This document shows, in pieces, positions 35,435-46,280 of a DNA stretch of 64,000 nt. How positions within the stretch are numbered: position 1 is the first letter of the stretch; each line of letters begins with the position of its first letter. Location of the stretch: NCBI RefSeq assembly GCF_000687475.1, contig NC_057317.1, positions 5,580,501 to 5,644,500 on the forward strand. The letters are read 5' to 3'. The translations under genes were made by a program, and so were the position numbers. The notes beneath the pieces are model-generated. The model ran no database searches and was not told where the DNA came from. It saw only the letters and a list, made by a program, of their open reading frames with translations. The stretch is from Ustilaginoidea virens (lineage: Eukaryota; Ascomycota; Sordariomycetes; Hypocreales; Clavicipitaceae).

Positions 35435-38400
35435 ATGAAGCTATTTCCACGATTTTTTTTACCTCTGAGTCTTCAGATATACATTTGGAGTCCTTGGGCA
35501 ATAGCCGACGACTGTTTGACCAAAAACACTATCATCAGTTATCAACCGCTGCAGGTGTACTGTAACGATAATGTGTATACGCTGACAGGGGCGTAGTAAG
35601 TTTTGATAATTCGCTTGCCAGCACAAAGCAATAACAGCTGACACCGAACAAGCACAAATGCAGTCTGCGCGACCGCGCCATATGCGACTGTTATAGTGCC
35701 CGGCACGGGCTCGGTAGCGATAACAATTACGATAGCTCCTAACGGGACAAGTCCAGGATCGATCATCATTAGAACTCCAACAGCGAGCTCCGCTTTGGCA
35801 AGTCCTAGTTCTAGCTGCCAGCTACCGAGCCAAGTAGCTGTCTTTAAGCTCTATGGATGCGCAATATCAGCAGCTGGGTTCCCCAATTTTGTTAAAATTG
35901 CCACCAGCATGGTTATGAACCTCGACACATGCGCCAGATTATGTGCCAGGAAATTTTTTGGCGTCTACAATAAGTGAGTGATCAATAGGGCAATGCGACA
36001 GAGAAGTTGACGGAGCCAGGCACAGGATTAAATCTACAGGATTAAACACTAATTACAAGGAATAAATAGTGACTGTTACTGCGGCGACACTCTCGATAAT
36101 GCAGCAACTGTATTGCGTTCAGATCAATGCAGTACTCAGTGTCCAGGGAATTCGGCTCAGTGTTGCGGTGGACAGGCTAAATTACAGAGAGACCTAGCCA
36201 GACGACAGTCGGAGCTATCCTCAATAGCTTTATCTTTATATCAGCGTATCGATGACTCTACATCAAACAGCGGTGATAATAATGAAAGTACACAGCAAAG
36301 TTCTGTAGGAGCTTATATTACAATCACTCGACTTATTGGGGGCTCTATTACACTACCGACAACTATCACCATCTCCCCAACTGGAACTATTCCAGGAAGT
36401 ATTATTATCGTAACACCGAATTCTATAGGGAGTTATATTACTCTTACTCAGATAATTGGGGGATCGATGACAGTACCAACAACTATAACAATTTCCCCTA
36501 GTGGCACCAACCCGGGAAGTGTGGTTATAGTAAAGCCCCCATCAATCGCACCATATATTACAGTAACTCAACCGATCGGAGGCTCTATTACAGCACCTAC
36601 GACAGTTACCATCCCTCCTAGTGGAACAAATCCAGGCAGTTACGTTATTATTACTCCTACTACTGGAGCAGGACTTCCCTGTATCACCGTCACCCAGCCA
36701 ATTGGAGGCTCTTTTACAGCACCTACAACCGTCACCATCCCTCCAAGTGGAACGAATCCTGGTAGTTATATTATTGTAACACCGACTGGAACAGGATTAC
36801 CATACGTCACCATCACCCAGCCCGTTGGAGGGTCTATCACGGCACCTACAACAGTTATTATTCCCCCTAGTGGAACGAATCCGGGCAGTTACGTTATTAT
36901 CACGCCAACTTCTGGAACTGGTCTTCCCTATATCACCATCACGCAGCCCGTCGGAGGTTCTATTATAGCACCTACAACAGTCATCATTCCTCCTAGCGGC
37001 ACCAATCCAGGCAGTTACATTATTGTAACACCCACGGGAACAGGACTGCCTTATATCACAATCACCCAGCCCGTCGGAGGTTCTATTACAGCACCTACAA
37101 CAGTGATTATCCCCCCTAGTGGCACTAATCCAGGCAGTTACATTATTGTAACACCAACAGGAAGTGGAACAGGGCTGCCTTATATCACAATTACCCAGCC
37201 TGTCGGAGGGTCTATTACAGCGCCTACCACGGTCATCATTCCTCCTAGCGGCAGTAACCCAGGCAGTTATGTTATTATAACGCCTACAGGAACTGGAACA
37301 GGATTGCCATATGTCACAGTCACTCAGCCCGTCGGGGGCTCTATTACAGCGCCTACAATAGTTATTATTCCCCCATCTGGTACTAATCCAGGTAGTTATA
37401 TAATAGTATCGCCCACTTCTGGAACAGGGTTACCGTACGTAACAGTTATCCAGCCCATCGGGGGCTCTATTACAGCGCCTACAACATTTCTTATCCCCCC
37501 CAGTGGCACTATTCCTGGTAGTTATATCATAGTAACGCCCACAGGAACAACAGGATTGATTTCTGCCAGTGTCTCTCAGTCTATTGGGGGATCTACTACA
37601 GCGCTTATAACAGTTACTGGTGGAGCAAGTCTAGGTAGTTCTTCTATTACAACGCTAACAGGAACTGGAACCGGGTTGCCATATGTCACAGTTACCCAAA
37701 TCATCGGAGGCCCGATTACAGCGCCTACTACGCTTCTTATCCCTCCAAGCGGCACCAATCCTGGTAGTTACGTTATTATAACGCCTACTACTGGAACCGG
37801 ATTACCATATGTAACAATTACCCAGCCTGTGGGAGGCCCAATTACAGCGCCTACAACATTCCTCATCCCTCCCAGCGGCACCAATCCTGGTAGTTATATT
37901 ATAGTAACGCCCATAGGAACAATAGGATTGACTTCTGCCAGTGTCTCTCAGTCTATTGGGGGATCTACTACAGCGCTTATAACAGTTACTGGTGGAGCAA
38001 GTCTAGGTAGTTCTTCTATTACAACGCTAACAGGAACTGGAACCGGGTTGCCATATGTCACAGTTACCCAAATCATCGGAGGCCCGATTACAGCGCCTAC
38101 TACGCTTCTTATCCCTCCAAGCGGCACCAATCCTGGTAGTTACGTTATTATAACGCCTACTACTGGAACCGGATTACCATATGTAACAATTACCCAGCCT
38201 GTGGGAGGCCCAATTACAGCGCCTACAACATTCCTCATCCCTCCCAGCGGCACCAATCCTGGTAGTTATATTATAGTAACGCCTATAGGAACAATAGGAT
38301 TGACTTCTGCCAGTGTCTCCCAGTCTATTGGTGGATCTACTATAGCGCTTATAACAGTTACTAGTGGAACAAGTCTAGGTAGTTCTTCTATTAGAACGCT

Positions 38401-41269
38401 AACAGGAACTGGAACCGGGTTGCCATATGTCACAGTCACCCAACCCGTCGGAGGCCAGATTACAGCGCCTACAACGTTCCTCATCCCCCCCAGCGGCACC
38501 AATCCTGGTAGCTATATTATAGTCACGCCTACTACTGGAACCGGGTTACCATATATAACAGTTACCCAGCCTGTCGGAGGCTCGATTACAGCGCCTACTA
38601 CGCTTCTAATTCCTCCAAGCGGCACCAATCCTGGTAGTTATGTTATTGTAACGCCCACAGGAAGTGGAACAGGACTGCCTTATATCACGATTACCCAGCC
38701 TGTCGGAGGCTCGATTACAGCGCCAACTACGCTTCTTATCCCTCCAAGCGGCACCAATCCTGGTAGTTATGTTATTGTAACGCCCACAGGAAGTGGAACA
38801 GGACTGCCTTATATCACGATTACCCAGCCTGTCGGAGGCTCGATTACAGCGCCAACTACGCTTCTTATCCCTCCAAGCGGCACTAATCCTGGTAGCTATA
38901 TTATAGTAACGCCTACTACTGGAACAGGATTACCATATGTAACAGTTACCCAGCCTGTCGGAGGGTCGATTATAGCGCCAACTACGCTTCTTATCCCTCC
39001 AAGCGGCACCAATCCTGGTAGCTATATTATAGTAACGCCTACTACTGGAACAGGATTACCATATGTAACAGTTACCCAGCCTGTCGGAGGGTCGATTATA
39101 GCGCCAACTACGCTTCTTATCCCTCCAAGCGGCACCAATCCTGGTAGCTATATTATAGTCACGCCTACTACTGGAACAGGATTACCATATGTAACAGTTA
39201 CCCAGCCTGTCGGAGGGTCGATTACAGCGCCTACAACAGTCATTATTCAGCCGTCTGGTACCAATCCTGGCAGTTACGTCATAGTAACGCCTACTACTGG
39301 GACCGGGCTGCCATACGTAACAGTTACCCAGCCTATCGGAGGCTCGATTACAGCGCCTACAACAGTCATTATTCAGCCGTCTGGTACCAATCCTGGCAGT
39401 TACGTCATAGTAACGCCTACTACTGGGACCGGGCTGCCATACGTAACAGTTACCCAGCCTATCGGAGGCTCGATTACAGCGCCTACAACAGTCATTATTC
39501 AGCCGTCTGGTACCAATCCTGGCAGTTACGTCATAGTAACGCCTACTACTGGGACCGGGCTACCATATGTAACAATCACACAGCCTCTTAGCGGCACAAA
39601 TACGGTGCTTACAACGGCCACCATACCTCCTAGTGGCACTATTCCCGGCAGTATTATTATTCAAACACCGAGTGTCGCAGTAATATCTTCATCTGGCAGC
39701 GTGGCTAGCTCTTCTTCGCCGATTATTAGTGTCACTAATGCCTCGCCCTCTATATCTTCTACGTCAACAACCTCATTATCTGCTTCTGCCTCGCCTACAT
39801 GCTCCCTCTTGATTCTTTCGCGGTGCTATAATCCAAGTATTCTTAATGCTCTCTATATTACTAGTGGCGCCTGCATATCATATCCTGGCTATGTTTACTC
39901 TGGAGTCACCGGTTATATTGAGCGAACGGCTAACTCTGGCAATCTTCCTCTGTATCGATGCGCTACTGCTGACGGTCGTTATCTCTTTACTCAAAGCTCA
40001 TCATGTGAAAATTTTTCTGGATTTACATTTGATACCACTCTTGGCTATCTTCTCCAGAGTCCGACGACTAACTCTCTAGCTCTTTATAGATGCTCAAACT
40101 CTGCTAGCCAATTTATAATATCTCAGAGTATTGATTGCGAACAGAGACCAGGCTATGTCTTTAATGGCGTCCTTGGATATGCTTATGCGACGTTATGCAG
40201 TTGTAATGGGATATTTGAGTGTTATAATTCAAATACTGATAGTTATATCTATGTTAATGATGGTGTTTGTGAAGGGAGGGCTGGCTATGTTAATGTGGTA
40301 AATGTTGGCTATATTCAGGCAACCCCAGACACTGGTAACCTTCCTCTTTATCGGTGCGCCAGTACTAACGGTCGTTTTCTCGTTACTCAAAGCTATTCAT
40401 GCGAATCTATGCCGGGATTCTACCTCGATAGGAATCTTGGCTATCCTTTTGCTACCCAAGTAAATGGCAGCATCCCAATCTATCGATGTTCAAACCCTAA
40501 TGGCCAATTCTACATAAGTCGGAACACCCTTTGTGACAATAAACCTGGCTTTGTTTTGAACGGACTTCTTGGCTATGTCTCTCAAGATGGCAACTGTTCT
40601 CCCGTAAATATATATGTCACTATCACCCAAACTCTTACCGGTGCAAATACTGTGCCGACCACGGCAACTATTCCGCCCAGCGGAACAATACCTGGCACTG
40701 TATTGGTGCAGACACCAGTTTCCTCCAGTGTCACAACTTATCTGGGGCCCAGTTATGTAACTATTTATGAACCTATCACTGGAACTGTCACAGTCTTCAA
40801 TACTATTACTATTTCTCCTACTGGAAATAATAATACGGGAACAGTTATTATTCAAACGCCCCCAACTGCAGTTCTGTACCGCTGCTATAGCTATGGGTTG
40901 CAAGATCATATGACCTCTACGCAGTCTAACTGTGAGGGCCTCTCATACTCATCACCCAACGCATACAGACCGGATTTAACTCTCGGACGAATTCTCGTCA
41001 ACTCGACCGCGAACGCTGTTCCGCTAGTCCGTTGTTACAGTGTTTCCATGACCGATCATATGGATTCTCTTTCTGTTGGCTGCGAGTCTACCGCATATTC
41101 AGCCGAGTTTATTATTGGTTATGTGTATACAACTCAGATGCCGAATACTATTCCCTTGTATCGCTGCTATAGCAGTTCATTGCAGGATCATCTGACCACC
41201 CTTCAGAGTAACTGCGAAGCCCCAAACTATAGCTTTGACAGACTTCTTGGTTATATATATCCGTATTAA
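35435..41269 (+). CDS. Large secreted adhesin-like protein: WSC-like, tandem repeats, DUF5648-like modules
   Basis: Exons 35435-35595, 35653-35973 and 36070-41269 encode 1,893 residues. Intron 1 (57 bases, GTAAGT) hides a signal-peptide exon starting MKLFPRFFLPLSLQ. A GTAGTA donor three bases earlier also keeps frame. Intron 2 (96 bases, GTGAGT) splits a WSC-like region, residues about 105-192, with cysteines ending '...DCYCGD...CSTQCPGNSAQCCGG'. Residues about 240-1360 are 24 regular and 3 divergent copies of a 42-residue unit (PYVTVTQPVGGSITAPTT then IPPSGTNPGSYIIVTP); single copies also occur before the WSC region and near residue 1620. The C-terminus has nine modules of about 45 residues in three triplets with 'LYRC' and a later Cys. 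The last triplet carries 'QDHMT' and 'TDHMD', as in DUF5648. There is no membrane or GPI signal at the end. WSC domains bind glycans, so cell-wall or host-surface binding is likely but inferred. Confidence 0.85.
36308..39670 (+). repeat. 126-base coding tandem repeat array, about 27 copies
   Basis: Repeats of about 126 bases (120-132), in frame, encode the 42-residue unit of the large secreted protein. Neighbouring copies near 38600-39570 are almost identical at the DNA level, while the first copies are more diverged, so the 3' part has expanded most recently. Confidence 0.92.
37559..38302 (+). repeat. Two tandem 372-base blocks inside the array
   Basis: Blocks 37559-37930 and 37931-38302 differ at only a few bases. 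Each combines one divergent unit (SASVSQSIGG type) with two regular units. This is a higher-order duplication of three units together. Confidence 0.88.
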
Positions 41270-41308
41270 ACGCACGTGTCTTTTATAGGTCTCTTTGTAT
41301 TTAAATAC

Positions 41309-41342
<34 letters not shown>

Positions 41343-41378
41343 ATTTTGTAGTCATGAGCTTTTTAATACATTTCGTTT

Positions 41379-41817
41379 CGACTTCAATAGCTTGTCCAAA
41401 TGAACCCTGAATCTGAAACAAGCGGCGACTTTAATTCTCCCTCGGCATAACTTCCTCTTGTCTAGACCGTCTTGGCGTCTCCCTGATAGTGTTGAAGAGT
41501 ATTTGAGCTTATTAGTCGCTAATTTTCGTCGAGTTGGTGGCCTAGTGCGCGATCAATTAATTTCACAATAAAAGCCGAGGTCGCGGGAACGCTTATACAG
41601 CGGATGCACCTCAATCGGCTTGCTTTGCGCGATTCTTGCCATCTTGGTTTCTAATGACGTGCGGAGCGCCATAACGAGGCACAAGACGACCTAGCATATG
41701 CAGCAGCGGCCGCACACAGAATTCCTCAACACCGGCCACAAAGGCCCTAGCCATCAAAAGTGATGCCGTTACACTCGAACACGTCGGCTCCTCCCACGCA
41801 TCCAGCCGACCGCCGCC
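41379..41817 (+). repeat. Diverged direct repeat, copy A
   Basis: Aligns with 42184-42639 over its whole length. Shared landmarks in order are 'caatagct', 'agtgttgaag', 'gcacct', 'cggcttgct', 'cagcggccgca' and the end 'ccgccgcc'. Identity is moderate, with many substitutions and small gaps. No coding frame recognised. It lies just downstream of the large secreted-protein gene. Confidence 0.65.
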
Positions 41818-42183
41818 CCGCCTTCCCGGGCTTTCCTCAGCCCTCTCACGAGCAGAAGTTAGTGCTGACCAAAGTCAACACCACGCGTAGCACAAAAGCG
41901 ACGCTGCTTAACTAAATTCGCACGCCTATTCGCAGTAAACACAGTGTTACTCTTGCCTTTTTAATGCTTTAACCCGCTCTTAGCGCAAGTGCAGGCGACT
42001 ACGGGTCGGGTCGTACATGAGATAAGTAGTCCAAAAGGTGGACATATTGCAAAAATTGGAAAATCAGAAAATCAGAAAATCTTACCCCTGAAAGAATACA
42101 CACGCGCCCACGGGGGTTTGAAAGTGATAGAAGTCGGTTGAATTCTATGTATGAACATAGTCCATGCCAGTTTTTAAATCATC

Positions 42184-42639
42184 ATCGCGACCCCAATAGC
42201 TCATCCAAAGCAATCCTGCAATTAATCTACCAACGACATTTGATTTAGCCCCCATTAAGACTTGCTCATGCCTAGACTGTCTGACCGTCGCCCCAGTAGT
42301 GTTGAAGGATACTCGCGGTTTTCAGTCGATAAAGGTTTTATCGAGCAGGTAACCTGAGGCAAGCTTATTGAATTTTAATAGAAGCCTGGATCACGGGAAT
42401 GTTTGTGAAAAGAGATGCACCTTATACGGCTTGCTCGCATTCCCCTATCTATGGCACCTGTAATCTTGGCTGGGTTCTTACTACGTACGGGGTGCTATAG
42501 AAAGGGAGGTCACCCGGCATTTACAGCGGCCGCATATAGAATTAACAGTACCAGCTAGATATCATCTAGCTTTAAACGGCGATGCCATTCGCAATTCAGC
42601 AAGCCGGCTCCTGCCACGCACCCGGACTTGACCGCCGCC
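42184..42639 (+). repeat. Diverged direct repeat, copy B
   Basis: Second copy, about 800 bases after the first and same orientation. Its end at 'ccgccgcc' is where the CpA-depleted transposon block begins. Could be two old downstream flanks of a duplicated gene or an old element. Confidence 0.62.
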
Positions 42640-44060
42640 AGCGTTCGCCTTATTATTATTATTAAATTACGCTAGAGGCTATTTAGAGCTAAATAACCTA
42701 TCTAGTACTTCTATTAAGGTAATTCGGAAGGGAAAAACCCGATAGCCGGGAGGAAAACCCTTCCTGCATTCTTGATTTCTATTTTATATCGCCCCGCAGT
42801 AGGGGCGGCGGGTATCTAATGCGTAAAAGAGTAGGGTGCGCAACTGCTTAAGACTATATCTAGCGGTATTGCATAAGAAAAGTACGAGCGGGAAATCCTA
42901 GAATATTAGGTCTGGGATAATAGTCTTATTAGGCGAGAAGTAAAGGGAGGGTAAAGCCAAAGAGGTAAGGCTAGCAGTACGCTCACAATAGGCGTATTCC
43001 CGCCAGGCGTGTATGTATAGTGGCCTAGGCGCTTCTTAGTATGCATTAGTCTTTAGGTCGGGAGAGGAAGTAAGCCAATTCTAAGGGTTAAAGCAGGCAG
43101 CCTGAGGCACTATATTAGTATAAAGGTCGGCAATACCCCCCCGGCTTAATACCTTTTCTTCTTTTCTTCTTTTCCTCTATAGTACTATTTCTAAAGTAGG
43201 TAATGCCCCCTCTATCGTGATATAAGGCTAATACTAACCCTATCGGCAGTAATAGCAATAGTAATAGCAGTAACGGCAATGGCAATAGCAATAATAATAA
43301 TAATAATGATAGAAGTAAAATGCCTAAGCGATCTGCCATACTAGATAAAGGGGTAAGTATAGGTCTTACGCGCGATAAAGCCGCAGCTGACCCTTATATA
43401 GTAGCCTAAGGAGCCGCAAGCTTGGCCTTATAGCCTATATTTAACTCGGTTAGAAGACCCTAACTACTATTACTAAAGCTAATAAGGTATAGACTGGGTC
43501 GCGCCTACTCTTAGGCGAAGCTAATATAGGCAGGGACTAGTATAGCGTATTACCTATATGCCCTAGCGGGCAAAATATATATATAGCTTAAGCGGACCCT
43601 AGAGAACTAGATCCTAGTCTAGGACTTTCTCGATATATAAGCGATTTTAGCTAGGGGGGGGAGGTATATTTCCGAATTGTATATAGTGCGGTCTACCGGC
43701 TAATAGTTATTACTTCTAAATAGATAATTATAAGGCCTTTTAGCAGAAGGCTAAATAGGTATCATCCTCTTAAAGGCATAATCGGGCGGTAGTAGTAGTA
43801 GTAGCGATAATAGGGGGCCTTAGCGCTCTTAAGGCAATTTAGGAGATATTAGATCTTAAAGAAAAGAAGGTCCTCACCTTAGAATAATAGGCTTACGCCT
43901 AAGAGGATATTACTATATTATTATAGGTTCTTTTAGCCTATAGGGAAAAAAAGGGGGCTTTAAAAGGGGAGTAGATTAAAGATAAAGGGGGAGAAAATAG
44001 TAGGAAGAGTAAAAAGGGGGAGGAGGGTAAAAACGAGAAGGCCCCTAATACTAAAATAAT
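42640..44060 (+). pseudogene. RIP-degraded repeat, unrecognised
   Basis: Strongly depleted of CA and TG while CG and GC remain, as RIP leaves it. On the plus strand from about 43245 a frame encodes Ser/Asn repeats then 'MPKRSAILDKGVSIGLTR'; further on, stops stand where Gln would be expected. I cannot assign it to a family. It may be part of the element that carries the neighbouring inverted LTR, or a separate older repeat into which that element inserted. Confidence 0.4.
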
Positions 44061-44313
44061 TGTAAAGGACTGGCCCTAGGGCTATTGCGAATAGGCATCG
44101 AATGAATATATTAAATAGACTAAAGAGGAAAGAGAGAGGACCCGAATAGGGGCCTCTCGATAGTCTATTTAACTATACGTTAGTATAGGTCGGGGTCTTA
44201 GCGTAGTCCCGTAACCTTATGCCGCTGACTTATATAACCCTACCTAAGCTAGGCACGGGCACAGCCCGAGTCTTAGCCATATTATGGCGCGGGTATAGCC
44301 CGAGCCCGTAATA
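44061..44313 (-). mobile_element. Gypsy-family LTR in minus orientation
   Basis: Its reverse complement matches the 254-base LTRs of the neighbouring chromovirus across the full length. It runs from a degraded TGTCACGG start (44313 side) to an ACA end (44061 side). Directly beyond 44313 comes tacccccctcc, the reverse complement of a polypurine tract, as next to the other element's 3' LTR. It is therefore the 3' LTR of a minus-strand element whose body lies to the right. The five bases on the two sides (ataat, taccc) do not match, so it is not a simple solo LTR. Confidence 0.75.
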
Positions 44314-44731
44314 TACCCCCCTCCTCCGCCTTGCAGTCGAATTAATTGCGTTCCGAAACCCGCCTATCTTCTATATAGGCCTAATCAGGTCGCCTAGGTT
44401 ATTATCGCGATAACCTTAAGTCTATTCATTAGGTCCGGTTCGTGCAAATAGGGGATATTATAGAGTATTAATTCGGGAAGGTAGTATAGTAGAAACGTAT
44501 AAAAGGCCGGCATCGCGTTGCTAATTAAAAGCTATTCGTAGCAGCCGTTGGTATTATAAAAAAATTTTTTATTAGCTATCGGTAGGTAATCCCCCTAGGT
44601 AAAGGTGCATTTTTTCTCGTGCCTTTTCTATCACCCTTTTTCTTCCCTTCCTTTTCTTTCCTATAGCCAATTTAATTATTATCGGTATCCTATCGTAAGT
44701 ATTATCCCCCTTACTTAGGGTCGTAACGGAT
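44314..44731. other. Polypurine tract and RIP-degraded flank of the minus LTR
   Basis: Begins with the antisense polypurine tract (44314-44328). The rest is CpA-depleted and shows no recognisable protein on either strand. It was originally continuous with 50382 onward, before the plus-strand chromovirus inserted. Confidence 0.5.
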
Positions 44732-44736
44732 GCTAA

Positions 44737-44990
44737 TATCACGGATTCGGGCTATGCCCGTGTTATGGATTGACTGAGGCTCGGGCTGCGCCTATGCCTA
44801 GTCCGGAACGGATGATATAAGGTAGACGCGCGGGCCTATAGGGCAACGTTAGGGTTCTAGCCTGCGCCACATACGGATATATAGAGACTGCAGAAGGGAC
44901 CCGATTCGGGCTCTTCTCCCTTCCTCCTTAATTTTATCAATATATCCGATTAACGCCTATTCGCAGTCGCCCTAGGGCTAGTCCATCACA
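44737..44990 (+). repeat. 5' LTR of the chromovirus
   Basis: 254 bases, the same length as the 3' LTR. Differences between the pair are almost all transitions, in line with RIP after insertion. Confidence 0.92.
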
Positions 44991-45084
44991 ATTAATAAAA
45001 CTCTCTCAACCCTTATTGTTATATCACATATAACTGCCGATAATAGATATAGGGCCCTCATAGAATACTACGGGCTTAAATAAT

Positions 45085-46280
45085 GCCCGATGCGCCTCTG
45101 CTTATTAATAGGCCGCTTAATAGGAGTTAATTACTAATGCTATAGAAGTCCTTAATATAAGGTTCTAAGAATAGCTATCCTAAAGCTAGGAGAGTAAGCA
45201 GCAGATATACGCTCAGGCCGAATAAACTAAGTATTAGATATTAGCCCTTATCGACCAAATGCAATAATAACTATTGCTAGCCCCTATAATAACCTTTAAC
45301 CGGTTTTAGACTAACTCTATCTTAATCCTAGAGGAAACCCGACCTAGGCATAAGCTAATACCGGTTGGGGAACCCTTTAATAGGAAAAAGGCTATATTTA
45401 TCGCATAGAAGACCTTTATAAAGTATAAACTAGAAATCGATTGGGATTTTATCGGTAACGATAAGACCTAATAGATATTTATCTACTAGAACCTCTTAAT
45501 TATAGTCTAATCCTAAGTTGTAGTATTCTTCGAAAATAGCGCGGCCCTTTATTACCGCCCTATAGCTTTCTTTAACTACCTATAGCGACTCTTTAATGAC
45601 CTATATCGGGAGGAATGCGTAATTAGTAAGCTTAAATATACCCTCTATTAGGCGCCGAAAGAACCCTTTTCTACCTTTTTTATATATTTTAAAGAGAAAT
45701 TAGTATTAGCAGGGGGGCTTAAGTAGCCCGAGTTAGTTAAGCTAGAAATACTCTAATCCGCCTTTAACCCTTATATATCGGATAAGATTATTGGCCTAGG
45801 GGTCTCCTATAAGGATTATAAGGCGGCTATTATATAGTACTATAAAATCGCTATTAACCTAGAGATAAGTCTTACCGTAAAACGCTATACGGATCCTTCC
45901 TGGGACTATAATAATAATGCCCGGGATCTATAGATAACCGCTTGGGATAAGGATAGTGATATGCCTATAATAGGCGTCTATAAGCTAGGTTTGAAAGGTA
46001 AGCGAAGGTTTCCTAATAAAAGGGCGCTATAGGTTTCGAGGGAAGTCCTTAAGGAGCGCTATTAGAAGTCACTTTGCACTTAATATAGGGATGCCAGCCA
46101 TAAAATGCTAGAGTATAAGCTAAAGCCGGCCCGGCCCCTACTAAAGATAATTATAACTTCTATAGACCTAAAGGCTGTAAAAGCCTTATGAATCGCTAAG
46201 TTTAGAGATAGCGATAATAGCGATTCCTAGGGAAAAGATTAGCCCTTAAGCTAAGTCTTATAAAAGGGCTTAAAAAATAC
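45085..46280 (+). pseudogene. Broken gag of the chromovirus
   Basis: One frame holds a Gln-rich N-terminal segment, a gag core ('APKEPFSTFFIYFKEKL') and, at 46075-46116, a nucleic-acid-binding zinc knuckle. The knuckle has exact C-x2-C-x4-H-x4-C spacing, but the second and third cysteines are now tyrosine (TGC to TAC), the change expected from RIP on the opposite strand. Many Gln codons are stops. The start is approximate because no undamaged ATG can be chosen. Confidence 0.8.
46272..46278 (+). promoter_or_regulatory. Possible -1 frameshift heptamer A AAA AAT
   Basis: In the gag frame the codons are TTA AAA AAT, which fits the X XXY YYZ slippery pattern. The pol frame is -1 relative to gag and is readable from this point apart from Gln-to-stop changes. 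RIP may have altered the local sequence. Confidence 0.4.

Noticed and set aside
37576..38502. Minus-strand frames of 60-78 codons in the adhesin array
   Set aside because: Antisense shadows of the 126-base coding repeats; two are identical because of the 372-base duplication.
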